The notes under the pieces: model-generated
Told to the model about the DNA's origin: nothing
The model's input: only the letters and a program-made list of their open reading frames with translations
Databases searched by the model: none
Program-made: the position numbers and the translations under genes
Part shown: positions 44,535 to 55,916 of the stretch, one piece after another
Layout of the letters: each line of letters opens with the position of its first letter
Position numbering within the stretch: the first letter of the stretch is position 1
Origin: Candidatus Sodalis pierantonius str. SOPE
GTDB lineage: Bacteria; Pseudomonadota; Gammaproteobacteria; Enterobacterales; Enterobacteriaceae
DNA: 64,000 nt
NCBI RefSeq assembly: GCF_000517405.1
Contig: NZ_CP006568.1
Span: 1,798,001 to 1,862,000 of the forward strand
Reading direction: 5' to 3'

Positions 44535-45560
44535 TGAACCTCCCGGCGGGTGCGTGGGTCGAAGAGGTGATAAAGCAGGTTACACACCACATTCAACAGG
44601 ACAAAAATCGCGCCGGTCAGTAAGGCGCAGCCCACCACGGCGTTCATGTCGCCGGCCAGCAGCGCATTGGTAAGATAACGGCCAAAGCCTGGCCAGGCGA
44701 ACACGGTTTCGGTCAGCACCGCGCCCTCCAGCAGCCAGGCCCAAGAGAGCGCCACCACCGTCAGCGTCGGTACCGCCACATTGCGCAGGGCATGCACCCA
44801 GACGCAGCGCGCCCAGGAGAGTCCTTTAACCCGCGCGGTGATAATATATTCCTGCGCCAGTTGTTCGATCATAAAGCTACGGGTCATGCGGCTGATATAG
44901 GCCAACGAACTCAGGCCGAGAATCGAAGCAGGGAGAATGATATGGCTGAAAACATTGCGGAACACCGCCCAGTCGCCCGCCATTGCGCTGTCGATAAGCC
45001 AAAAGCCGGTGACCGGGTGCAGATCGAATTCATAAATAAAATCCACACGGCCTTGGACCGCCGATCCAGCCCAGAGAGGCGTAGAACAGCAGCAAACCCA
45101 TCAATCCGAGCCAAAAATGCGGCGTTGAGTAGCTGATAAGACCCAAAAAACGAATCAGGTGGTCGAACCAGGAGTTACGGTACATCGCCGATAGGACGCC
45201 GGAGGGAATACCGAGGCCGGTACCGATAATCGCCGCCACCGTCGCCAGTTCCAGCGTCGCCGGGAAGACCCGGGCAATATCCTGCGCCACCGACACCAGA
45301 TAGTCGGCAAACTGCTGCCACAGCGGCTGATCCAGGCCCAATTGGTGATACATCTGGTTATAGGCTTCCTGGCTGGCGTTATCGCCAATGACGGCCACCA
45401 CCGGATCGATAGGCAGCAGCCGGCCAATGAAGAAGGTTAACGCCGCAAGCCCCAGCAGCGTACACAGGATGGACAGCACGCCTTTCAGCGCGGCGGACAG
45501 GTAGCGCCAGACGGGAGAGATGTCCCTCGGCTCGGCTGCGGTGGAGAAAGCCTGCGACAT
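44531..45560 (-). pseudogene. Peptide ABC transporter permease (DppB type), one frameshift
   Basis: The first frame (45560 to about 45050) has the DppB N terminus (TFFIGRLLPIDPVVAVIGDN, FPATLELATVAAIIGTGLGI, YSTPHFWLGLMGLLLFYASL). Around 45050 it shifts, and the rest (VDFIYEFDLHPVTGFWLIDS, ITARVKGLSWARCVWVHALR) runs to 44531. One indel explains the break. Confidence 0.88.
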
Positions 45561-45572
45561 GACGCGCCTCCG

Positions 45573-47164
45573 TTATTTGCGTGCTTTGTTGTACCAAACG
45601 CGAAAACCGTTCCAGGTCCAGTTTTTCAAAACCGGATTGATTCCCGCCGTGCTGTACATCTGGAACATGATCGCCATCGGACCTTTTTGCATGACCTCTT
45701 GTTGCAAATCGGCATAGGCGCGACCCGTTTCGCGTCATCGGGTTCCATTACCGCCGTCTGGACTTTTTTATTCAGCTCGGAATCAAAATAGGCGGCGCGC
45801 CAACTGGGGTACTGGGTCGCGCGGGCGTTTTTGTCGTTATCCGGATTGAACACCAGCCGCGAGGCGTTGCCGTAAGCGTCCGGCACCGAGGTCTGCCAGG
45901 CCATCATGGCGCTCTGAAACTCGCGGCCGCGCACTTTGCTGAACAACTGTGCGTTGGCCATCCGCTCTAACGTGAGCTTTACGCCGATTTTGGCGGCGTT
46001 TTGCTGCACGCTCTGCGCGATGGGTGCCGAATGGGGTAGCGTGCCGAAGTAAACGGTGGCACTGAAACCCTGGGGGTAGCCCGCCTCCGTCAGCAGCTGC
46101 TTGGCTTTGTCCAGGTCCAGTTTGAACGGTTGGCCGGCCCGGTCGTCCAACGCCCCGAAGGCGCCGATTTGCACGAAGCTGGCGCGGGGTACCCCATGGT
46201 ACAGCATAACGCTTTTCGCCAGGCCGTCATAGTCGATCAGATAGCGCATGGTGAGGCGGACTTTCTCATTTTTGAAGATCGGGTCTTCATTATTGAACGT
46301 CCAAAAGAATAACTGCGGTTTGAGCACTTTCGATACTTTGACCTTATTACCTTCATCAAGGGTTTTCAGGTCATCCGCAGACAGGTCGCGGGCGATATCC
46401 ACATCCCCTTGGGTGACCAGCCGCCGCTGCGTGCCGGTTTCGGCAACATGGCGAATCAACACCCGCTTCAGCGGCGGTTGTCCGCCCCAGTAGCGATCGA
46501 CGGCCTGCAACATGACGCCTTCCCCCGCGTTCCAGCGGGTTAGCTGGTAGGGGCCGACACAGGCGGTATGGGTTGTCAGATAGGTGTGTCCCATATCGCC
46601 GTTGACCGCTTCCTTTTCCACCTTTTTCCGTTCCAACAAGGAAGAGACATTATTGGCCGCAATCGCCTGTAAGATCAGCGTGGTGGGATAGGGCTTATCC
46701 AGTTTGAATACCAGCGTGCGATCGTCCGGTGCCGTGATCGTGTTATCGACGTTTTGCTTGTTAAAGCCGTAATCGGTGATTGTGGCGGCGTTGCCATAAC
46801 CCAGTTTCACCACCCGCTGCAGCGACCAGGCCAGATCCCCCGCCGTGGCGGGAGTACCGTCCGCAAAGGTGAGGTTGTCGCGCAAATGGAACGTGATTTG
46901 CCGGCGATCGGGCGAGACATCCCAATTTGACGCCAGCGAAGGCACCACTTTTTTCTCATCACCGGGATCGAAGTCCACCAGCGTGTCGCACGTATTGGAG
47001 TAGATTTCGCTGGTTACCACCTCGCCTATCTGAGCGGGGTCCCAGGTACTGATGGCATCGATATTCCAGGCCATCACCAGCGAATCGGGCGGTGTGGCGG
47101 CCTCGGCCGTTGCGCTGCAAGCGCCCGCCGCTAACAGCAGGGCGGCAATTCGGGTCAATGTCAT
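45573..47164 (-). pseudogene. Peptide ABC transporter substrate-binding protein (DppA type), late frameshift
   Basis: A signal peptide (LLLAAGACSATAEA) and the SBP family 5 body (STWDPAQIGEVVTSEIYSNT, TYLTTHTACVGPYQLTRWNA) are intact for about 480 residues. At about 45727, after PDDAKR, a one-base shift gives an aberrant tail. The correct end (AYADLQQEVMQKGPMAIMFQ, WNGFRVWYNKARK) is in another frame, stopping at 45573. Only the last about 50 residues are affected, so partial function is conceivable. Confidence 0.88.
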
Positions 47165-47186
47165 GGTGCTCTCCTAAAGCAATCAA

Positions 47187-48614
47187 TCACAACGTCTCGG
47201 GGCGCGGCTGAACAGGGGGTTTTACCTCGGCCGGTATCGGGCACTGGTAGGGAGTGGCGCGGGTTTGTTCAAAATGGACTTTTTTGACCTGGGCAAGCAA
47301 CATTTTGTCGGTGAGCACGTCAATGCCCGTGACGGCCATGATTTTCGCGACATGAGCCAGGCCCTTATGGGCGGCGGGCATTTTCCCCTGAGCGGTCAAT
47401 TGCCAGGAATGGCCTGGCGTGCCGATGGCCATCGTCGGCACATGCGCTTGTACCATCGGGATAACCCAACTGACATCCGCCACATCGGTCGAACCGATCA
47501 TTGGCTCACCGTGGGTGTCGAGGGGGATGATATAGTCGCTCAGGGATTTGGGATGAGCGGGTTTCATTCCGGTCCGACGATAATCGTTTTGAACATCTGC
47601 GGCGCTAAGCGTGCTTTGAATCTCATCGGCGAAGGCGTAATCGCTTTGATCGAACGCGACCGGACCCAGCAGCGCGAAATTCTGCTGCATGGCTTCTTCC
47701 AGCGGACGGTTACCCAGCAAATTGGCGACCGCGCTCATGATACTGACGGTTAATTGCGTATCGGTCATGATGGCGGCGCCTTCGGCCACCCGTTTCACGC
47801 GCGCGTTGAGTTCAAACATGCTTTCGACATCGCGGGCGCGGATGGCATAGCGCCCGGCGGCCTTGGCCTGCACCACGTTCGGCGCGATACCGCCGGAATC
47901 AAGCATGGCATAGTGGATACGCGAATCCTGCGGGACATGTTCACGCAAATACTGTACTCCCACGTTCATCAGTTCAACCGCATCCAGTGCGCTGCGGCCC
48001 AGGTGCGGTGCGGCGGCGGCATGGGAGGCGCGCCCCGTAAAGAAAAAATCCATACGGGTGTTGGCGAGCGACAGCGCTTTCGCCACCTCATGATGGGCGC
48101 TGGGATGCCAGGTAATGGCGACATCGACGCCATCAAACGCGCCGGCGCGCGCCATAAAGGATTTTGCGGCGCCCCCCCTTTCAGCGGGACAGCCGTAATA
48201 GCGCACCCGGCCGGGCTGACCTGTTTTGGCCAGCCATTCTTTCAACGCGCTCGCCGCCAGCATCGCCGCCGAACCCAGCAGGTTATGGCCGCAGCCGTGG
48301 CCCTGACCGTTGCCCGGCAGCGGCGAATAACGGGCGACACCCGCTTCCTGGCTGAGTCCAGGGAGGGCGTCATATTCGCCCAGAAAGGCGATAATCTGGC
48401 CCCCGTGGCCGGCTTCGCCCATCACGGCGGTGGGAATGTCGGCCACGTTTTCCGTCACCTGAAAACCCTGTTTTTTCAACATCGCGGTGTGTTCCGCCAC
48501 CGAGCGATATTAGGTATAATATATTTCTGGCATACCCCAGATGCGATCGCTCAATGCGCAAAAATCCGTTTTGTGCTCGTCCACCAGATCCCTGACTAAC
48601 GCTTTGTTCGACAT
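47187..48614 (-). pseudogene. M20-family amidohydrolase (AbgB-like) with nonsense codon 35
   Basis: From ATG 48614 the frame reads LVRDLVDEHKTDFCALSDRI and GMPEIYYT, then TAA (48510-48512). It continues in frame with YRSVAEHTAMLKKQGFQV and the whole M20 peptidase body: FLGEYDALPGL, GHGCGHNLLGSAAMLAA (metal ligands), WHPSAHHE, ASHAAAAPHLGRSALDAVEL, GTPGHSWQ. Family members have Glu at the stop position (YxExRS), so GAA/GAG became TAA. 475 residues when corrected. First enzyme gene of the uptake operon, 22 bases before dppA. Confidence 0.88.
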
Positions 48615-48855
48615 GATTATCTCCGGCATTGCAAGCGGAAAATTGAGGCCGGCGCGGGCCCCGCTGGTTTTCAGCATGCGTCAAGGCCGCCGTTGCGCGC
48701 CAATGAACAATTCACAACGGCTAGTCCAAATTTGCATAGTTAAGCGGCGCCGGGGGGCCGCGAGGGTAGCGCGCCTCGCAATGAACGGTGGGTAATGCCG
48801 GGCGGGTGAGGAACCCGCTATGGCGCCGTTCTTCCGTGCAAGGCGAACGGCAACG

Positions 48856-49624
48856 TCAGCTTGCCGCGAGCGCCGGTTCGCAAAGACGGGATGCCTGCTG
48901 CCAGAAATGCTCCGCATGGGGATGGCGCAGCACCGGCTGGCGGTAGAGACGGATATCAAGCGTCATATCCCAACAGTTCTGGCCGGCGCGCGAGCGCATG
49001 GGCAAAGAAGGAATTTTGACCGTAGCTCAGCCAGGGGATTGGATCGGCGCTCTGGCCAATAGGATAAAGCGGTTTGCCTTCGCTGTCGGGGCGGCAGACG
49101 GCGATAGCGCGCTCCTGTCCCAGCGACAGCATAGGGTAGGGCGCCAATTGCTGAATGAGCGCGACCGAGTCGTGAGCGTAGGTCAGCAAAAAATCTGTCT
49201 CCCCCGAGTGCAACAACGATATGTGCTCGACAAAGGTCGATTTTTGATCGCACAGACGAATAAAACGGGTGTGGTTGGAACGATTGACCTGATTAATCCA
49301 CTCCGGAAAAAACGTTAGGGAAAGCGTATTCAGCATGGTAAAGCGCAGCACTGACGTGCGTTTTTGGTAACGCTGGTGCAGGTCGTTACGCATATGGGTC
49401 AACGCGAATAGGGTTTCGCTGGCGGTGGAGAGAAAGGTCTGTCCTTCGGGCGTAAGCGTTATCGGGTAGGTATTACGGTTAAATAGCGGCACCCCCAGCC
49501 ACTCCTCCAATTGTCGAATGCGGTGGCTCAAGGCGGATTGCGTGATGTGTCGTTCATCGGCAGCGCGGGTAAAGCTGTAGCAACGTGAGACACTCAGAAA
49601 ATCTTCAAACCATTTCAGCTCTAT
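48856..49624 (-). pseudogene. LysR-family regulator with lost start codon and frameshift
   Basis: The HTH (ELKWFEDFLSVSRCYSFTRA, ITQSALSHRIRQLEEWLGVP) reads back to ATA at 49624, where family members have ATG (MELKW); an AGGTG ribosome site stands in front. No other start codon precedes the HTH. The frame ends at 48956. The C terminus (LDIRLYRQPVLRHPHAEHFW) continues in another frame to 48856, with some residues missing at the junction. Position at the head of the uptake operon suggests it was the local activator. Confidence 0.8.
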
Positions 49625-50459
49625 AGCGGATCACCTGTCAGGTTGAGAAATGTGTGTTTTCGGTTGAACAACAAACCGTACGCAAGAAACGCGCCAGAGT
49701 GGTAAGGGTTGCCATCGTGCCGCGGGCGCGCGTTTAGACGGGGCAACGGGGCTAATGACGGCCGCGATGCCGCTCAAGGGCCCAGATGTGCACTGGCGTG
49801 GTGCGCCTGGCGCATGGGGGGGAAAGATAACATCACGCCATGCTAGTCGCGCTCTTTGCGCGCCTTGGCCCCTTTGCAGGGTTGCGATAAGAAAGTGGGG
49901 TGTCACATTTTCCCCTGCCTCAAAGGGCAAAATTGCATTCGCCTCCGTTTCGGCGCAAGGGTCAGATCATTATGATGAAGCAGTCACAATGAATAATGAC
50001 CTCATCCTACTCAGCCAAATTAGATAATAAATTGGCGGCTATTGCCTAGGCGATAGCGACCCTGCGAGAAAGATTGCCAGCAGGACGAAACATCACGCAT
50101 ACTCTCTAGCGCGGGCGAAAGACAAATATCGCGTTGTCGAAAGATTTTACCTGGCGGTGCTATTTTCGTGGCAAAGCACCTCTTCACACCACCGCCGTGC
50201 TCAATGCGGGATAAGGGATACTAGCCACCCAAGACGCTTTTCTTAGCGCTTGTCGGAAAATGCCGTCTAGGATGGCAGCGCCGGCGGTTGTCGCTACTGC
50301 CCTTAAGCACGTTTCCCGCGACGCCGCAGGTCAGGTTCGGCCTCACCTATTGAATTGCTATGTCCGAGGTTATCCCGAGGTGGGGTATTAGCCAGGCGCT
50401 TGGGTCTGCCGGTTATCCCTCGACGCCAATGTATTCACCTCAGTGTATCAACCTCAGGA
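49625..50459. other. Intergenic stretch, no supportable gene
   Basis: About 830 bases between two pseudogenes. The frame at 49755-50027 lacks a ribosome site and protein-like composition. Probably an eroded gene plus the upstream region of the peptidase. Confidence 0.4.
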
Positions 50460-52072
50460 GCCGTATTCACCATGATGTCACTATCCAACTCCTCCCCGCG
50501 CCCAACGCCGCTGCCGGTGATGATTTCCTGTAGCTGGAAGTTCTTCGTGGCGACGCCGCGCTACGGTAGGTAGCGCAGGAAAATCAGCGCACCCTTGCGC
50601 GTTATGCGCAAGGGCAGCATTTTCCCAGGCTGGAACGGCAGGTACTGGATATCCTGAATAAGGACACCCGGATCCCCTGGGTCAGCAAGCTCGGGGATGA
50701 CTATTATAATTTCTGGCAGGACCAGGCCAATCCGCGCGGGCTACTGCGGCGCACGACGCTCCAGGAGTACCGCAAAGCCGAACCGGTATGGAAAACGGTG
50801 TTGGATATCGATGCGTTGGGCAAAGAGGAAGGCAGGGAATGCGTGTATCGCGGTTCGCAGCCGTTGGCGCCGGCATACCGATATAGCCTTATCGCGCTGT
50901 CGCCGGACGGCGGTGACGCCGTCGAATTCCGCGAATTTAACCTGATCGCCAAGCGCTTCGTGAAAGAGGGTTTTAACGTGCCTTTGGCTAAAAGCGACGT
51001 GTCGTGGATCGATAAAGACACCGTGTTCATCGCCACGGATTGGGGGCCCGGCTCAATGACCCAGTCGAGTTATCCGCGCATCGCCAAACGCTGGCGGCGC
51101 AGCACGCCGCTGAGCGCGGCCGAAGGATCTGGGGGTCTTTGCCTACCACGATCGCACGCCGGGTTTTGAGCGCGATTATGTCGGCCGCAGCCTGGATTTT
51201 TATCGCCGCGACAATTACGTGCTGACTGCACACAACCAGCAAATCAACATTGCCATTCCGTCGGATGCCGAGTTCAGCACCCACCGCGAATGGTTGCTGA
51301 TAAAGCTGAGCAGAGCGTGGGTGGTGAACGGGAAACGCTATCCCGCCGGCGCGTTATTGGCGGCGAACTTCGACGATTACCTGGCGGGAGACCGGCGATT
51401 GCAGGTGTTATTCACACCCCATGGGCAAAGGGCATTAAGCGATTACGAAAGGACACGCGACCATCTTATCCTCAGTATCATGGAAAACGTGGTAAGCCAC
51501 CTTGAAGTGTTGGCGCCGCGGTGCGATAGCTGGCAGCGACAATCGCTGGGCAATCGGTCAATGCTCAGCACGCTTTCCGCCGAGGGCATTGATGAGGAAA
51601 GCAATGATTACTTTATGACCGTCTAAGGCTTCCTTCAGCCCACCTCGCTGTATATGGGCAATCTCGACGGTGACGGTGTGGAACGGTTAAAGCAGGGCCC
51701 CTATGACTTTGATCCTGACCGTTATCGGGTCAGCCAGCACTTTGTCCGTTCCAAGGACGGGACCTCAATACCCTACTTTCAAATAGCGGCCAAGGATCTC
51801 CAGCTGAACGGCAGCAATCCCACGCTGCTGTACGGTTATGGCGGCTTTGATGTATCGCTGTTGCCGCATTATTTGGGCAGCGACGCGCCCCTAGCTGGCT
51901 GGAGTGCTAGTTCCGGTCACATCCGATCACCGATTCCGATTTCACCCGATCACTAATTCTGATTTCATCCGATCACTGATTCCGGTCGCCCGATCAGCGA
52001 TTCCGATTCTGTCCGATCGCTCATCTTCTGTTCCGCCATACTCTGGAGACTTTTAGCTTCCGGGGGCATGGC

Positions 52073-53630
52073 ATGGCACGTAAAAAGAAGAAAGCGAGAA
52101 CGGAAATGTGCATCTATATTAATGTCTTACGTATGAAATTCGAGCAGCGTCGCTCGAATCGCACTATCGCAGCAGCGCTCGGCATAGGCTGTACTACCGT
52201 GCACGATATCCTCGGCCGATTCACGGTAGCTAACCTGGTCTGGCCATTGCCGGCGGAACTGTCCCCCGTCGACCTCGACCACCTGCTCTATCCCGGCAAA
52301 TCCGGAAAAGTTATCAATACCTTACCCAGCTGGCTTGATATCGATACCGAGTTAAGCCGCAAGGGCATGACCAAGCAGCTGCTCTGGATGGAATATCAGT
52401 CCGCCGTGGGCGGTGATGCCCTAGGTTACTCACAGTTTTGTGCACTGTTTCGTGACTGGAAAAAGAAGCAGCGGCGTTCCATGCGCATGGAGCACAAGGC
52501 TGGCGAAAAGCTCTTCATCGACTTCTGTGGCCCCACCGTACCTATCGTCAACCCTGCGACCGGTAGCGTACGCCAGGTCGCTATCTTCGTCGCTGCCATG
52601 GGCGTGTCAGGCTATGCGTATATCGAAGCCTGCGAAGGCCAGGACATGGCATCGTGGCTCAACGCCAATAGCCGCTGCCTGCACTTCATGGGTGGGGTTC
52701 CGGAGCTGATGATACCTGATAATCTGCGCAGCGCTGTCAGCACCCCTGACCGCTATGAGCCGGTCATAAACCAGAGCTACCAGGCGCTGGCAAATCACTA
52801 TGAGACAGTGGTGCTACCGGCGCGCCCGAGAAAACCGAAAGACAAGGCGAAGGCAGAATCAACTGTGCAGCTGGTAGAACGCTGGGTTTTGGCCCGGTTG
52901 CGTAAACGTAGGTTCTACTCGCTGGCCGAACTCAACCAGGTGATACGAGAACTCAATCATGAGTTGAATTTGCGCCCGATGCGTCATTACGGCGGACAAA
53001 GTCGCCTTGAACGCTTCGAGCAGCTGGACAAACCGGCTCTTGGGCCTCTACCGCCCACACAATGGGAATACAGTGAGTATCTCGTTGCCCGAGTGGGACC
53101 TGATTACCACATAGACTACGGCAAAAACTGGTACTCGGTGCCGCATCCGCTGGTTGGCGAGCGCGTTGACGTCATCGCCACCCAACGGCTGGTGCAAATC
53201 CACCATAAGGGCGTCTGCGTGGCTACGCACCCTCGCAGCGATAACGCCTATAGGCACACGACTCAGGCGGCGCACATGCCGGCTAACCATAAGGGGCAGA
53301 GTCAGTGGACGCCGGAAAGGCTGTGCAGTTGGGCGCTGTCGGTGGGTGTGTGCACACTGAAAGTGGTCGAGTCCATCCAAAAGAGCAAAGCCCATCCGGA
53401 GCAGGCTTACCGCTCCGTGCTGGGGCTACTCAATCTGCAATCTGCAACGGCGCTATGAGACGACGCGACTGGAGAAGGCCTGCGCGCTGGCGTTGGAGAA
53501 AGGGTGCATTAACCGCTCTTTCATAGCTAACGTATTGAAACACGGTCGTGAAAGTGAGGTCACCCAGGACGGAGCCGGCGTATCAATGCTGGTTCACGAA
53601 AACCTCCGAGGTCCGGACAGTTATCACTAA
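52073..53630 (+). pseudogene. istA: IS21 transposase IstA, frameshifted by a 7-base duplication
   Basis: The frame is open for 461 codons: N-terminal HTH (RSNRTIAAALGIGCTTVHDI), DDE core (LFIDFCGPTVPIV, GVPELMIPDNLRSAV, DKAKAESTVQLVERWVLA). At 53437-53450 the 7-mer TCTGCAA is repeated, causing a stop at 53458. In the other frame the normal C terminus continues (RRYETTRLEKACALALEKGC, LVHENLRGPDSYH) to TAA 53628-53630. Removing 7 bases gives 516 residues, normal for IstA. The catalytic core is untouched, so partial activity is not excluded. Confidence 0.88.
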
Positions 53631-53641
53631 GGAGAATAAAT

Positions 53642-54391
53642 ATGGATACACTGTTAATGGCTCTGCGAGAGCTGAAGTTGTCGGCAATGGTCCAGGCGTT
53701 GGAGACGCAACGCGAACTCCCGGGGAGTTATGGGGAGCTGGGGTTCGAGGAGCGGTTGTCGCTGATGGTAGAAGCGGAAAATTTGCATAGAAAAAACAAC
53801 CATATATGCCGTCTGCGACGGCAATCGCAAATGCGCTTGCAGGCAAAACCGGAAGATATCCGCTATATCCCTAGCCGAGGAGTGACACCGGAACAGATGC
53901 GAGATCTGCTAGGGGGACAATATCTGAAATATCAGAAAAGCATACTCATCACGGGGCCAACAGGTACGGGCAAAACCTGGCTTAATTGTGCGCTTGGTGA
54001 GCAGGCATGCCGGCAGCAATATAGCGTGCGTTACTGGCGAGTGGGTCGGTTGCTGGCCCATCTTCACCAGTGTCAGGTAGACGGGACCTATCTAAAACAG
54101 CTTAAGCAGTTAGAAAAAATAGAGTTACTGATCTTGGACGACGTGGGCCTAGAATCAATAAGTCCGATGCAGGCAACGATGCTGTTGGAGGTGATGGAAG
54201 ATCGCTACGACAAAAGCAGCAGCATCCTGATCAGTCAACTGCCGGTGAAAAAATGGTATGGACTGATAGAAAACCCCACGACAGCTGACGCGTTATTCGA
54301 TCGGTTAGTACACCCCAGCTATAGACTGGAACTTAAAGGCGAATCACTACGCAAAGAGCAAGGAGTAGCCAGCACAGGAAAAATAGACTAA
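53642..54391 (+). CDS. istB: IS21 helper ATPase IstB
   Basis: 249 residues with Walker A GPTGTGKT, Walker B LLILDDVGLE, and the typical IstB N terminus (LKLSAMVQALETQRELPG). IstB is the AAA+ ATPase that directs target choice for IstA. It starts 11 bases after the true istA stop, with AGGAG before the ATG. Intact. Confidence 0.94.
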   Translation: MDTLLMALRELKLSAMVQALETQRELPGSYGELGFEERLSLMVEAENLHRKNNHICRLRRQSQMRLQAKPEDIRYIPSRGVTPEQMRDLLGGQYLKYQKSILITGPTGTGKTWLNCALGEQACRQQYSVRYWRVGRLLAHLHQCQVDGTYLKQLKQLEKIELLILDDVGLESISPMQATMLLEVMEDRYDKSSSILISQLPVKKWYGLIENPTTADALFDRLVHPSYRLELKGESLRKEQGVASTGKID

Positions 54392-54601
54392 ACCCGAGTC
54401 AGAAGATGAGCGAACACGTGAACGAATATCACTGGAATGGGTGATCGGAAAATATCGGAATAACTGATCGGATGTCGCCGGAACAGCTGATCGGATACAT
54501 CGGAATCTGCATGGAGCGTGGCGGGATGTATGTGGTCGCCAATATTCGCGGCGGCGCCGAGTATGGTCCCGCCTGGCATCAAGCGTCGCTCAAGCAAGAC
54601 C

Positions 54602-55916
54602 GAGCCTGTTTAGAAATTTGTGTATTTGCCTGATTTTGATATGTTCAATCCAACATCAAAAACAGGTTAATTTATGGACGAAAAACAGTTGCAGGCTCTG
54701 GCTAACGAACTGGCCAAAAATCTCAAAACCCCTGAAGATCTCAGTCATTTCGATCGGCTGCTGAAAAAAATCAGCGTCGAAGCAGCTCTCAATGCCGAAA
54801 TGACCCATCACCTCGGCTACGATAAAAATCAGCCTAAACCGGGGACCAACGCCCGCAACGGCTATTCCACAAAAACCGTTACCACTGGCGATGGCCCGCT
54901 GGCGCTGCGTACTCCGCGCGATCGTGACGGTTCCTTTGAACCGCAACTGGTGAAGAAGAACCAGACCCGGATTACCGGGATGGATAACCAGATTTTATCG
55001 TTGTACGCCAAAGGGATGACCACCCGCGAGATCGCCGCCGCGTTCAAAGAGCTGTATGACGCCGATGTCTCGCCGGCGCTGGTCTCAAAGGTCACCGATG
55101 CGGTCATGGAGCAGGTTGTTGAATGGCAAAACCGGCCTCTGGATGCAGTCTATCCCATTGTTTATCTTGACTGTATCGTTCTAAAAGTCCGGCAGGACAG
55201 CCGCATCATTAACAAATCTGTGTTCCTGGCGCTGGGCATCAACATCGAAGGCCAGAAAGAGTTGCTAGGTATGTGGCTGGCCGAAAATGAAGGCGCAAAG
55301 TTCTGGCTGAACGTGCTGACAGAGCTGAAAAACCGCGGCCTGAACGATATCCTTATCGCCTGCGTAGACGGGCTGAAAGGTTTCCCTGACGCTATTAACG
55401 CGGTGTATCCGGAGGCGCGGCTCCAGCTGTGTATCGTGCATATGGTGCGCAACAGCCTGCGGTTCGTCTCCTGGAAGGACTACAAGGCCGTCACCCGCGA
55501 CCTGAAAGCTATCTATCAGGCCCCTACGGAAGAAGCCGGCTTGCAGGCGCTGGAAGCGTTCTCCAGTGCCTGGGACATCCGCTACCCGCAAATAAGTCGA
55601 AGCTGGCAGGCAAACTGGGCCAATCTGGCCACGTTCTTTGCCTACCCAACGGACATCCGCAAGGTGATCTACACGACCAACGCCATCGAGTCGTTAAACA
55701 GCGTGATCCGGCATGCCATCAAAAAGCGCAAGGTGTTCCCGACCGACGACGCAGTGAAAAAGGTGGTGTGGCTGGCGATACAGGCGGCCTCACAGAAATG
55801 GACAATGCCTTTGAGGGACTGGCGCATGGCAATGAGCCGCTTTATTATCGAGTTCGGTGACCGCCTGGACGGTCACTTCTGAGAAAAGGCATTTACACAG
55901 AATCGTGTACAGGGTC
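54602..55916 (+). mobile_element. IS256-family insertion sequence with target duplication
   Basis: 1315 bases with inverted ends as in the copy at 36461 and a perfect 8-base duplication GCAAGACC at 54594-54601 and 55917-55924. Direct insertion into the S9 peptidase pseudogene, 91 bases beyond the IS21 element. Confidence 0.95.
54674..55882 (+). CDS. IS256-family (mutator) transposase, 402 aa
   Basis: Full-length and intact, with both Asp residues and the Glu of the DDE triad. Two residues shorter than the copy at 36533 (NQTRI without duplicated QT). Few other differences, so the copies spread recently. Confidence 0.95.
   Translation: MDEKQLQALANELAKNLKTPEDLSHFDRLLKKISVEAALNAEMTHHLGYDKNQPKPGTNARNGYSTKTVTTGDGPLALRTPRDRDGSFEPQLVKKNQTRITGMDNQILSLYAKGMTTREIAAAFKELYDADVSPALVSKVTDAVMEQVVEWQNRPLDAVYPIVYLDCIVLKVRQDSRIINKSVFLALGINIEGQKELLGMWLAENEGAKFWLNVLTELKNRGLNDILIACVDGLKGFPDAINAVYPEARLQLCIVHMVRNSLRFVSWKDYKAVTRDLKAIYQAPTEEAGLQALEAFSSAWDIRYPQISRSWQANWANLATFFAYPTDIRKVIYTTNAIESLNSVIRHAIKKRKVFPTDDAVKKVVWLAIQAASQKWTMPLRDWRMAMSRFIIEFGDRLDGHF

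Larger units (their letters stand above)
51908..54507 (+). mobile_element. IS21-family element
   Basis: About 2.6 kb carrying istA and istB. Both ends show the multiple short repeats typical of IS21 (units around ATCCGATCA with TTCCG spacers), in inverse orientation. TGC occurs on both sides (51905-51907 and 54508-54510) as a possible short target duplication. It is inserted in the S9 peptidase gene, between APLAGW and MERGG. The boundaries are good to a few bases. Confidence 0.88.

Noticed and set aside
49755..50027. 90-codon plus-strand frame between two pseudogenes
   Set aside because: Low-complexity, Trp/Arg/Gly-rich translation without a ribosome site or recognisable motif.
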